NCBI GenBank assembly: GCA_030640695.1
Contig: DAOWIX010000049.1
Span: 1-6,709 of the forward strand
DNA length: 6,709 nt
Source: Deltaproteobacteria bacterium
GTDB taxonomy: Bacteria > Desulfobacterota > Anaeroferrophillalia > Anaeroferrophillales > Tharpellaceae
Direction: 5' to 3'
The notes under the pieces were generated by a model. That model ran no database searches and was not told the origin of the DNA. It saw only the letters and a list, made by a program, of their open reading frames with translations. Position numbers and translations under genes: made by a program. Below are positions 1-6,365 of this stretch, one piece after another. Position 1 is the stretch's first letter, and each line of letters opens with the position of its first letter.

Positions 1-1684
1 AAGAGCGACGATAACTCTGGGCCGCCTCATCATAATTCTCAAGTTCAGCGTAGACATCTCCGAGATGATCATAAATTACCGGATCATCGGGAACCACCTC
101 CCGAGCCCGCAGCAGAAACTCCAGGGCTTTTTCATACTCTTTGCGGACAAAGAAGAGCCAGCCCATACTGTCTAGGATATAGCCACTATCCGGCTTAAGC
201 TCAAGAGCCCGATCCAGCAATTTCTCGGCATCGTCGAGCTGCACCCCCTGTTCAACATATGTATAGCCGATAAAATTCAAGACTGTCGCATCATCTGGGT
301 TTTCCTTGAGCAACTCCTGCATTACCGCCACACTGTCAGCCGCCTGCCCAAGATCGTTATAAACCACGCCCAAGGCAAAGCGCAGTTTGTAGTCTTCAGG
401 ATATTGCTGCAAAGCGTCCTGCAGAACCTGCAAAGCCCCTTGATTATCGTCCTGCTTTCGACGCAAAGATGAAAGCATGCGATGAAGTCCAACCTTGTCT
501 GGATAATTAACAATCATTTCACGCAAAATATTTTCACAAGCCTGAAACTCCTCTCTCTCTTCATATAAAAAAGCCGAGTGAATGCGAGCATCGTAATAGA
601 GATCATCCGACTCGGGAATTGAAAGAAAGAGCTCAAGCGCCTCTTCCTGGCGTTCCAAAGCTTCAAAGCTTGAAGCCAGATAGAAAGTTATACGATGCTG
701 TACGAGATGTTCGGAGTGCAGTTTTTCCAAGATGTCGGCCGCCTCCTGATATTTCCCCTGCTGAAAATAGATCAGAGCAATCTTGACATTAATACTGACG
801 GGTACCTGCCCCTGCTTCTGCAAGCGCTTAAAAATTTCGAGTGCCGCATCAAGATTGCCATCACCAACCAACAGCTGTCCCAATCTTTCCAGAGCCTGGC
901 GGTCATCACCATCGATTTCCAGAAGCCTCTTATAAGCTTCAACAGCATCATCCCGGCGTTCAGTGAATTCATAAATCAACCCCAAACTGAGCCAGGCATC
1001 GGGCATCTCAGGGTCAATCTCCAGAGCATCATTATAGTGGCGCTCAGCCTCCTTGTAGAGTTTCAACTCAGCGTAGACCTTACCCAGATAAAAAGGTCCA
1101 AAAACATCATCTGGACGCTTTTTACGATACTCCTGTAAAAGCTTCAAAGCTTTCTCATACTCTAAAGTTTCAACATAGAGGGAAACCAGGTAAAAGATCG
1201 CCTCACTATTTTCAGGCTCTTCGGTTATCAAGCTTTCATATTGGACAATCGCTGCTTCATGATTACCGGTGAGTGTATAGATTCCAGCTAAAAGGCGGCG
1301 GGCCCGGCGATTGCCGGGGTCAAGTTCCAAAGCGGCCCCGGCATGAGCCCGAGCCTCCTCAACCTTCATCGACTTAATCAGAAGATCCGCTAACTCCAAA
1401 CGCAAGTAGGCGGATTCAGGATCGGCTTTAACCGCCTTCTGCAAACTCAGTAAAGCTCCGGCCCGAACCTCCTTATCATCCTGGTAACGGAGCCAGTTGT
1501 AAACCGAAAAGTAGTAATAGGCTGCCGGCGATATGGGATGCGAAAGAGAAGTTGCTGACTTGGTCAGAGCCATGGAAACTTGACGCTCCTGCACCTTGAC
1601 CGCCCCACAACTTAAAAGTAGAGCAACTCCAAAAATCCCCGTAATAATAAAGCAAAAACCTCGACAAAAAATATTTTTTCGCAA
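1..1684 (-). CDS. TPR-repeat lipoprotein, C-terminus beyond the left edge
   Basis: The frame is open from a TTG at 1684 to the window edge, giving 561 codons. The first 28 residues look like a lipoprotein signal: basic MRKN start, hydrophobic core, then LLLSC with Cys26 as the predicted lipidated residue. Gly27 follows, so there is no Asp+2 inner-membrane retention signal and the outer membrane is the likely site. From about residue 52 the protein is nearly all tetratricopeptide repeats, about 15 units of about 34 residues with the usual pattern (for example LGKVYAELKLYKEAERHYND and ALEIDP). TPR proteins of this kind act as scaffolds for envelope complexes or secretion; no catalytic domain is visible. 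The TTG start is chosen because AAAGG lies 8 nt upstream, it gives a complete signal peptide, and the in-frame stop further upstream leaves no ATG or GTG at this end. It follows the zinc-ribbon gene by 64 nt. The partner is unknown; function beyond scaffolding is inference. Confidence 0.85.
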   Translation of the reverse strand, partial: MRKNIFCRGFCFIITGIFGVALLLSCGAVKVQERQVSMALTKSATSLSHPISPAAYYYFSVYNWLRYQDDKEVRAGALLSLQKAVKADPESAYLRLELADLLIKSMKVEEARAHAGAALELDPGNRRARRLLAGIYTLTGNHEAAIVQYESLITEEPENSEAIFYLVSLYVETLEYEKALKLLQEYRKKRPDDVFGPFYLGKVYAELKLYKEAERHYNDALEIDPEMPDAWLSLGLIYEFTERRDDAVEAYKRLLEIDGDDRQALERLGQLLVGDGNLDAALEIFKRLQKQGQVPVSINVKIALIYFQQGKYQEAADILEKLHSEHLVQHRITFYLASSFEALERQEEALELFLSIPESDDLYYDARIHSAFLYEEREEFQACENILREMIVNYPDKVGLHRMLSSLRRKQDDNQGALQVLQDALQQYPEDYKLRFALGVVYNDLGQAADSVAVMQELLKENPDDATVLNFIGYTYVEQGVQLDDAEKLLDRALELKPDSGYILDSMGWLFFVRKEYEKALEFLLRAREVVPDDPVIYDHLGDVYAELENYDEAAQSYRRS

Positions 1685-1692
1685 CCTTGATA

Positions 1693-1697
1693 CCTTT
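1693..1697 (-). promoter_or_regulatory. Ribosome binding site supporting the TTG start of the TPR lipoprotein
   Basis: On the minus strand AAAGG is followed by 8 nt and then the TTG at 1684-1682. No ATG in this frame would leave a full signal peptide, so this site decides the start. Confidence 0.55.
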
Positions 1698-1748
1698 GTA
1701 ATGTGAACTACTCTGCAGGGTGAAAAATGTCAGTCAACAATATAGCAA

Positions 1749-2960
1749 TCATTTAGGCCGACGCCCTTTTTTAACTTTAAAAGAGGAGAGCTCAACGTAA
1801 CACTCACGGGCTTTCTCCGGATAGTCGTAAAAGGCGATCATGAAGGGCAATTCTCCACCATCAGGAGGCAGGGTGACGGTGTTATTTTCAAGCATCGCCA
1901 ACTTGCTGGCATCGAGCCGATCCAACTCCTCTTCAGAAAAACTAACCCCGCCGGCAGTCACAACCTCGGCCACAGCCTGACCCGCTTCATCAAGAAGGAC
2001 TCCCTTTATCTTAAGATCAGTCACGAGCTTGGGAGAACTGTTAAGCACCTTACCCCGTATAACAATCACTATACGATCAGAGGGCAAACGCAAACGCTGA
2101 TTCTTAATCTCAACCAGTTTGAGATGTTTTTCCATGTCGACTGAGAAACGCTGCCAGAGACCGAAACCCACCCACAGAGCCAAGCTCAAAACCAGTAAAC
2201 AGGAGAGCACCATAATAAAGCTACGCCTCTTATTGGTAGCTTTGGGAGGTTCTACTGCCACTCGAGATGAGACTGGGCTTTTAATAGCTGTCTCTTCAAC
2301 CTGTTTACCGGGCTCTTTTATTTGACCAGATGTAACCTTAGAGGTCTCAGGTTCCGCTGGTCGCTCTTCAACTTGATTGAACAGATCATCGAAATCACCC
2401 TCATCATCAAGTTGCGTCGGGCGCGCATTTACAGACTCTGAATCATCACCAAAACTATCAAACTCGATATCGTCAAGGCTGAGATCATCGAGATCAAGGG
2501 CAAGATCTTCGACCTCCTGGCTGGTAACCTCATCCTGACTATCTCCGGCTGGTTCAGGCTCTAAATCATCTTCTTGAAAATCAACTCCCGCATCGAACGA
2601 AAGCTCTTGGTCGTCATCAAAATCATCTGCAAGCTCAAAGATCGCATCGGCATTGGCACTATCATCAACCTTAGCAACCGTATCTTCGACATCAGCAGGA
2701 GGTATTACGGTTTGCGGATCTTCGCCTTCCAGCTCAAGTTCAACAAGTTCTGACGCTTCATCAGGCACAACCTCAAGCTCTTCCACCACCGGTGGCAATG
2801 ACGCTTCGGTGTCCCCTTTCAAGTCACCATCTTCATCCAGAAGAGAGAAAAGAAAATCCCATCCACACCGCGAGCAATGAAGCTGGAACTTTGCCCCTGG
2901 TGCCACTATCTCTTCAGGTAGATTAAATTTCGTCAAACAACGTGGGCAGGTAACGATCAT
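1749..2960 (-). CDS. Zinc-ribbon membrane protein with acidic linker and DUF3426-like C-terminal domain
   Basis: This encodes 403 residues from the ATG at 2960. Residues 1-36 form an MJ0042-type zinc ribbon: Cys5-x2-Cys8 and Cys29-x2-Cys32 can bind one zinc ion. Residues about 40-198 are a low-complexity linker very rich in Asp and Glu (for example LALDLDDLSLDDIEFDSF). A basic KRRS stretch precedes a single hydrophobic span at about 248-269. Residues about 280-395 are a beta-rich domain like DUF3426, predicted to lie outside the membrane. The order implies an N-in, C-out protein, with zinc ribbon and acidic arm in the cytoplasm. Proteins of this architecture are widespread in proteobacteria, and their role is not established. 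An in-frame GTG at 2969 would add three residues, but it overlaps the Shine-Dalgarno sequence, so ATG is preferred. The TPR lipoprotein gene lies 64 nt downstream, which suggests a shared envelope role; that link is inference. Confidence 0.85.
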   Translation of the reverse strand: MIVTCPRCLTKFNLPEEIVAPGAKFQLHCSRCGWDFLFSLLDEDGDLKGDTEASLPPVVEELEVVPDEASELVELELEGEDPQTVIPPADVEDTVAKVDDSANADAIFELADDFDDDQELSFDAGVDFQEDDLEPEPAGDSQDEVTSQEVEDLALDLDDLSLDDIEFDSFGDDSESVNARPTQLDDEGDFDDLFNQVEERPAEPETSKVTSGQIKEPGKQVEETAIKSPVSSRVAVEPPKATNKRRSFIMVLSCLLVLSLALWVGFGLWQRFSVDMEKHLKLVEIKNQRLRLPSDRIVIVIRGKVLNSSPKLVTDLKIKGVLLDEAGQAVAEVVTAGGVSFSEEELDRLDASKLAMLENNTVTLPPDGGELPFMIAFYDYPEKARECYVELSSFKVKKGRRPK

Positions 2961-3089
2961 GGCTTTCACCCTTGAAAATTAAAAGAGAATATTAAAAATC
3001 AATTACACTTGATACACTGATAATAAAGTTATTAGATGGCTAAGTAAAACAGAACACCGCTCATTGCAAGGAAATATTACTCCCCACAA
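2961..3089. other. AT-rich intergenic gap with a possible weak minus-strand promoter
   Basis: This gap separates the stop of the FliK-like gene from the start of the zinc-ribbon gene. It is AT-rich and I see no strong GC hairpin followed by a T run, so a terminator is not supported. On the minus strand TGTAAT (3007-3002) matches five of six bases of a sigma-70 -10 box and would give a leader of about 35 nt, but no good -35 box lies at the right distance. TACACT occurs twice, at 3004-3009 and 3013-3018, with a 9-nt period; this could be a protein site or chance. Confidence 0.3.
2967..2973 (-). promoter_or_regulatory. Ribosome binding site that selects the ATG at 2960 over the GTG at 2969
   Basis: On the minus strand AAGGGTG is followed by 6 nt and then ATG. 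The alternative GTG start lies inside this motif and so could not use it. Confidence 0.6.
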
Positions 3090-4259
3090 TCATCCAGAAG
3101 CCGTAAAGAGTGATGGCAGAGATGCCAAAAAGGCACGCTGGCGAAACTCTTCAACCGCGTTCGGGCCGATGGCCTCGACCGCCAACCGGACTCCACCGGG
3201 AAAACGAGAGCGCAATTGTTTTCTGGCTTCAGGCAACAATTGGCGCAAGTTCTGAGCCGGCTCTTCACCAACAACCATCAACTTAACCTGCAACTCTCTG
3301 GAACCGGCCACAACCTGCGCCCCCAAAGGGCCAAGCCCCTCAAGGTCAAGATAGATCATCAAGGTATAGAAATTTCCGCCGGAAGCCTTAGCCTCACCAT
3401 CCCGCGTCAGGCGCAACCAGAGATCTGCGGCACCGCCCCAACCCCATAGCGGCAACATTAAAACAAAACCCTCGTCGCTACGTAGGCCGGCATTATTCAG
3501 ACACTGATTCAACTCAACCAAATCAAGCATAGAACGGAGTGTGGAACGCAACTTAACAACCATTTTCGAATCATGAGCTCCCCCCCCCTGAAGCAATTCT
3601 TCAGCAAATTTGCCATCCAGCCCAGCCAAAAGGTGCAGCAAACTCTCCTTGGTTGTTAGCGGCTCTCGTACCGCCAGCCGGGAAACTTTTTCTGGATCAG
3701 CCTGTAACAACTCAGCCACTCCCAGTTCATGAAAAAGCCCTAATTGCGCCAGCGGCACCCCTCCCCCGGCCCGCATATCCGCAATCAATGACGCCGCTGA
3801 GAAACGAGCCGTCAAGGAGTTCAAAGCGTTACGCAGTGAAGCCGGCAAAGGGGTCGACTCATCCAGCAACAACTCCTTAAGTAACATTATATCTTTCGAA
3901 AAAAGGTTGGGGTTAGCGACTACATCACTCATAAGTCGGCGCAACGCATGGGGCAGCTCACTCTCGGCTTGGCCGGCCAAGCTGAACCTGACCATAGGCT
4001 CCAAACTCTCAAGACGAACCGTAAAAAGAGCTGCCGTCCCCGGCGGTGCCGAACCTCTGGCCACAACCTCGGTGCCGGCCACCTCAAGCAACAGCTTTTC
4101 GGGACTTAGAACCTCAACCAGCCGAACCGTCAACAACTCCCCAAGGCGCCCGGAAAGAGAACCTTTAAGAGCCTCTGAAGGAGCTGCCACGACCTCCGAA
4201 GTTTCACCTTTGGAGAGAGGGCCTTGCCGCAAAGCAGGAAAATTTATAGTATCAATCAA
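3090..4259 (-). CDS. FliK-like protein with hook-length-control type C-terminal domain
   Basis: This encodes 389 residues. Residues about 38-95 form a small beta-rich domain (LTVRLVEVLSPEKLLLEV, then TVRLESLEPMVRFSL), the style often seen at the N-terminus of FliK-like proteins. A Leu- and Ala-rich helical middle follows. Residues about 295-365 resemble the Flg_hook C-terminal domain of FliK: a strand around YLDLEGLGPLGAQV, a second strand ELQVKLMVVGEE, then a helix NLRQLLPEARKQLRSRF. In FliK this domain interacts with FlhB and switches export specificity when the hook is long enough. No flagellar gene is adjacent, and the typical Pro- and Gln-rich ruler region is weak, so a true hook-length role is uncertain. 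The start is TTG at 4259, with AAGGGTG 8 nt upstream; it overlaps the stop of the carbonic anhydrase-like gene by 8 nt, suggesting translational coupling. There is no signal peptide, as expected for this family. Confidence 0.7.
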   Translation of the reverse strand: MIDTINFPALRQGPLSKGETSEVVAAPSEALKGSLSGRLGELLTVRLVEVLSPEKLLLEVAGTEVVARGSAPPGTAALFTVRLESLEPMVRFSLAGQAESELPHALRRLMSDVVANPNLFSKDIMLLKELLLDESTPLPASLRNALNSLTARFSAASLIADMRAGGGVPLAQLGLFHELGVAELLQADPEKVSRLAVREPLTTKESLLHLLAGLDGKFAEELLQGGGAHDSKMVVKLRSTLRSMLDLVELNQCLNNAGLRSDEGFVLMLPLWGWGGAADLWLRLTRDGEAKASGGNFYTLMIYLDLEGLGPLGAQVVAGSRELQVKLMVVGEEPAQNLRQLLPEARKQLRSRFPGGVRLAVEAIGPNAVEEFRQRAFLASLPSLFTASG

Positions 4260-4776
4260 GGCGTCGACACCCTTGGGGATAGCGGGCAGCCAGATCGACG
4301 TAGAGATCTTTACCGTAATTCCAGAACTTTTTGTGACGCTCGTTAACCATGCCTATCTCCCGGGCCGGATTACCCGCAACCACAACCCCAGGTGGTATAA
4401 TTTTACCATTGGGTACCACCGCACCCTCGGCGACAATGCTCCACTCACCAATTTTCACATTAAAAGAGAGGATTGCCCCAATTCCAACCACGGCTGAATC
4501 AGCGACCTCAAGACAGTGTAATTTAGCCCCATGACCAACCGTCACGCGCTCACCCAAACGACAGCAGCACCCAGGATTAATGTGTAGAATCGCGCCCTCT
4601 TCCACCGCACTCTGCGAACCGATATCGATGGTGCCGTAATCCCCCCTCAAGATAGCGCCATGACCAACATAGACCCCCTCAGCCAGACGTACATCACCGA
4701 TAACAATTGCCGTTTCAGCAACATAGGCTCCCGTTGCAAAAGTCGGTCGGCGTCCTTCAAATTCATAAATTGGCAT
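4252..4776 (-). CDS. Gamma carbonic anhydrase family protein (left-handed beta-helix)
   Basis: This encodes 174 residues, the usual length for the YrdA/PaaY/CaiE branch of the gamma carbonic anhydrase family. Hexapeptide repeats fill residues about 15-135 (for example AYVAETAIVIGDVRLAEG), followed by a C-terminal helix. The family's metal ligands are in place: His65 in AILH, His82 in VGHGA and His87 in KLH; these would bind zinc or iron between subunits of a trimer. Arg44 and Asp46 of the RGD motif match Arg59 and Asp61 of the archaeal enzyme Cam. The position matching Cam Gln75 is Glu59 here (VEEG in place of the usual IQDG). Three cysteines in a row at 70-72 are unusual. Carbonic anhydrase activity is plausible but many members of this branch have unproven activity. 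The ATG at 4776 has AAAAGGA 5 nt upstream. The gene sits between the unknown 434-residue protein and the FliK-like gene, overlapping the latter. Confidence 0.9.
   Translation of the reverse strand: MPIYEFEGRRPTFATGAYVAETAIVIGDVRLAEGVYVGHGAILRGDYGTIDIGSQSAVEEGAILHINPGCCCRLGERVTVGHGAKLHCLEVADSAVVGIGAILSFNVKIGEWSIVAEGAVVPNGKIIPPGVVVAGNPAREIGMVNERHKKFWNYGKDLYVDLAARYPQGCRRLD
4268..4274 (-). promoter_or_regulatory. Ribosome binding site for the TTG start of the FliK-like gene, inside the upstream gene
   Basis: On the minus strand AAGGGTG is followed by 8 nt and then TTG at 4259-4257. It lies within the last codons of the carbonic anhydrase-like gene. The same heptamer precedes the zinc-ribbon gene, which supports its being a genuine signal in this genome. 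Confidence 0.55.
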
Positions 4777-4781
4777 TACAA

Positions 4782-4788
4782 TCCTTTT
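4782..4788 (-). promoter_or_regulatory. Ribosome binding site of the carbonic anhydrase-like gene
   Basis: On the minus strand AAAAGGA lies 5 nt before ATG 4776 in the short gap after the 434-residue protein's stop codon. It confirms the start and an independent ribosome entry point within the unit. Confidence 0.6.
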
Positions 4789-4797
4789 TCCCAGAGG

Positions 4798-6102
4798 TCA
4801 TACCTTACTAAATCGCGGAGCTGGCACTGACAGTCCGGCCGCCTGAAAACGCAAAAATGCGGTCTGGTAAAATTTTTCGGCCGGCTCACGGCTGAAACCT
4901 AAGTGGATCCGGGGAAGATTTTCCCCGGACAAAAATTTCCAGTGTTGCAACAGGGTCGGCTGATCGCTACCGCTCTCATATTGGATCAAACGGCGATGAG
5001 AAGAGCTCAATCTGGTATTCGGCTGGTTGAGCTTGGCGGCAAAATTTACCAGCCGGGCAAGTTCTTCCTCCTCTATCGGCGGCGCCCCGTAAACTTGATA
5101 GGAGAGAGAGACCAGTTGATCAACAAGATAACCATCCATCCCGCCGGGACAACACTGCAAGAGAAATTTATCATAAGTGTCGACAGCATCGCTTAAAAAA
5201 GCCCCCAACATAGCATCAAAACCATAACGACGACCAACATAGAGCAGAGCCAGGTCATCACAAACCCCATCACCCAAGCAATGGCGAAAATAGGCTTGAT
5301 CAAATTCGGGATAGTCGTAGAGCTTTTTCTCCTCAACAATAATTCCTAATTCGATTAACTGCCGGCGCTCCGCCAGGCTGAAAGCCCGAGCCCCGGTATC
5401 ACCCAAAGCGAGTTGGGCGAGCCGCTCTGGACGCACAACCTCCTGCCCGCCATAGCCCAACCCAAGTTCATAATCATTAAACGTAAACGGCAAAAGAGCC
5501 AAAGAGCGTTGCCGACAATCGGGATCATCCATCTGCCCAGCCAGCACCAAGCCCTTAATAAAGGGCTCTCCGGCAACCACCCGTCCTTTGAAAAAATCGA
5601 TTCCGAACAAAGGTCCCTGATCATCTTCGAGAGCTATAAACGGATCTTTAAAATGTTTCACAAGATGTTTAAGTAAGCGCTCTATCTGCTGACTCCGCCA
5701 GGCTCTGACTGCTCGGTGACCCAATTGCGGATAAAAACCCTCAAGTACCGTACAGACCCGATCGAACGTAACATCGGCAAAAACCAGAGGCCGACCCTTG
5801 GCATCCATAAACCAACCGTGCCCATTCTGGGCCCGACCGAGAACCGATTGCGGTAGCAGTTTTTCCAAAAAATCGGAGGAACAAGCAAACTTTTGGGCCA
5901 TAAGATAGGCAAAGTCTTGGCGCACACACTCGCAAAAGACGTCGCGATCGCGACTTACGCTTAAAATCTTAGGGGCCAAGACTCCTTCCCGGCTACGATA
6001 ACGACGATCAAAGGTATCGTTGTGACGACCAGCCAAGCTGTCAAAAGTCGCCTCAAGACGATCGACTGCAGCCCGCTTCTGGTTCTCGCTTCCTCTACGC
6101 AT
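4798..6102 (-). CDS. Uncharacterised soluble 434-residue protein
   Basis: I do not recognise this protein. It has 434 residues, no signal peptide and no membrane span, so it is probably cytoplasmic. The first 40 residues are highly charged (Arg-rich, for example FDRRYRSREG) and the rest is a globular mix. Visible local features are a Cys-Glu-Cys at 57-59, a Cys-Cys pair at 317-318, a Gly-rich turn GLGYGG at 214-219, a DDQGPLFGIDFFKGRVV segment at 160-176 and an acidic EEEE at 344-347. None matches a catalytic motif I know. The length, a frame open to the stop and tight linkage to the carbonic anhydrase-like gene (stop 21 nt before its ATG) support a real gene. The start is uncertain: an in-frame TGA lies 12 nt upstream of ATG 6102, and the nearest Shine-Dalgarno-like AAAAGG ends only 1 nt before this ATG. 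It is probably the first gene of a three-gene unit. Confidence 0.75.
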   Translation of the reverse strand: MRRGSENQKRAAVDRLEATFDSLAGRHNDTFDRRYRSREGVLAPKILSVSRDRDVFCECVRQDFAYLMAQKFACSSDFLEKLLPQSVLGRAQNGHGWFMDAKGRPLVFADVTFDRVCTVLEGFYPQLGHRAVRAWRSQQIERLLKHLVKHFKDPFIALEDDQGPLFGIDFFKGRVVAGEPFIKGLVLAGQMDDPDCRQRSLALLPFTFNDYELGLGYGGQEVVRPERLAQLALGDTGARAFSLAERRQLIELGIIVEEKKLYDYPEFDQAYFRHCLGDGVCDDLALLYVGRRYGFDAMLGAFLSDAVDTYDKFLLQCCPGGMDGYLVDQLVSLSYQVYGAPPIEEEELARLVNFAAKLNQPNTRLSSSHRRLIQYESGSDQPTLLQHWKFLSGENLPRIHLGFSREPAEKFYQTAFLRFQAAGLSVPAPRFSKV

Positions 6103-6140
6103 ACCTTTTCACATCAGATAATTATGAATCATCGTTTTAT

Positions 6141-6207
6141 CGTTCTTGACCATCAGAGTTAACTTGGCTATGATGGTCTCATCAACGAAAATCGAGAACG
6201 CCAAGTT
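6141..6207. repeat. Compact set of interlocking inverted repeats
   Basis: Three pairs of arms are visible. GACCATCA at 6148-6155 is a perfect 8-bp inverted repeat of TGATGGTC at 6171-6178. CGTTCT at 6141-6146 pairs with AGAACG at 6195-6200 around it. AACTTGGC at 6161-6168, in the loop of the first hairpin, is a perfect 8-bp inverted repeat of GCCAAGTT at 6200-6207. As RNA, the first and third pairs could form together only as a pseudoknot. The element would lie in the leader of the 4798-6102 gene if transcription starts upstream of it. As DNA, the first pair overlaps a good plus-strand promoter and could be an operator. Which of these applies is not shown by the sequence. Confidence 0.5.
6146..6174 (+). 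promoter_or_regulatory. Candidate sigma-70 promoter facing the M20 gene
   Basis: TTGACC (6146-6151), a 17-nt spacer and TATGAT (6169-6174) match the consensus at five of six bases in each box. Transcription would start near 6181 and give a leader of about 185 nt before the M20 gene. The arms GACCATCA and TGATGGTC overlap the two boxes. Confidence 0.45.
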
Positions 6208-6228
6208 GCTTTGCTTCGCCCTCATAAA

Positions 6229-6313
6229 TGGGGTCACAGCTTGACAAATGGCGAACATCCAGTTCGACTAATACAATAATTTCGGGGGCGCCCTTTGTCA
6301 AGCAATGACCCCA
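6229..6313. repeat. 85-bp imperfect palindrome, REP- or MITE-like
   Basis: The left arm at 6229-6253 (TGGGGTCACAGCTTGACAAA and onward) and the right arm at 6289-6313 (ending TTTGTCAAGCAATGACCCCA) are inverted repeats of 25 nt with 3 mismatches, separated by 35 nt. A small stem CGAAC/GTTCG with a 5-nt loop sits at 6252-6266. The arm pattern GGGGTCA-n-CTTGACA recalls short palindromic repeats that occur in many copies in proteobacterial genomes, some mobilised by RAYT (IS200-like) transposases; that parallel is from memory and no transposase is present here. No target-site duplication is obvious around it. Each arm supplies a -35-like hexamer. Confidence 0.7.
6273..6301 (-). promoter_or_regulatory. 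Candidate sigma-70 promoter for the 4798-6102 gene cluster, inside the palindrome
   Basis: On the minus strand a perfect TTGACA (6301-6296) is followed by a 17-nt spacer and TATTGT (6278-6273), four of six matches. Transcription would start near 6266, giving a leader of about 160 nt that carries the left palindrome arm and the interlocking repeats at 6141-6207. Confidence 0.4.
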
Positions 6314-6324
6314 CCCGAGATAAA
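6295..6324 (+). promoter_or_regulatory. Second candidate promoter for the M20 gene
   Basis: TTGTCA (6295-6300, five of six matches), an 18-nt spacer and GATAAA (6319-6324, four of six). The -35 box is supplied by the right arm of the palindrome. It would give a leader of about 35 nt. It is weaker than the site at 6146-6174. Confidence 0.3.
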
Positions 6325-6336
6325 ACGGGCGGTTTT
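6311..6336 (+). terminator. Terminator-like hairpin in the leader of the M20 gene
   Basis: CCACCCG (6311-6317) can pair with CGGGCGG (6326-6332) with one mismatch around an 8-nt loop, followed directly by TTTT. An alternative stem TAAAAC/GTTTTA (6321-6326 with 6332-6337) competes with it. The T run is short. It sits between the upstream candidate promoter and the gene, so it could attenuate readthrough, but no leader peptide or sensor is recognisable. Confidence 0.3.
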
Positions 6337-6355
6337 ACCCTTCACCAAACCAATC

Positions 6356-6360
6356 AGGTG
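6356..6360 (+). promoter_or_regulatory. Ribosome binding site of the M20 gene
   Basis: AGGTG followed by 5 nt and ATG at 6366. It fixes the start of the only plus-strand gene in the window. Confidence 0.6.
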
Positions 6361-6365
6361 ATTTT

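Noticed and set aside
695..1138. Plus-strand open frame of 147 codons
   Set aside because: It lies opposite the TPR gene, whose frame is continuous with clear 34-residue repeats; the plus-strand translation shows no domain.
1476..1667. Minus-strand ATG open frame of 63 codons at the start of the TPR gene
   Set aside because: It is in a different frame from the TPR repeats, and the TTG-initiated frame gives a lipoprotein signal followed by repeats.
2653..2880. Ser- and Thr-rich plus-strand open frame
   Set aside because: It is the antisense of the Asp/Glu-rich linker codons in the zinc-ribbon gene, which explains its composition.
3065..3089. Possible terminator after the FliK-like gene
   Set aside because: The best stem (GGGGA with TTTCC) relies on G-U pairs and has no T run after it.
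3907..4497. Plus-strand open frame of 196 codons
   Set aside because: It spans the antisense of two well-supported minus-strand genes and reads as low-complexity Ser, Thr, Arg and Pro text.
6228..6308. Plus-strand mini-ORF of 26 codons within the palindrome (starting MGSQLDKW)
   Set aside because: It has no ribosome binding site, and its start and stop codons fall in the palindrome arms, so it is probably chance.
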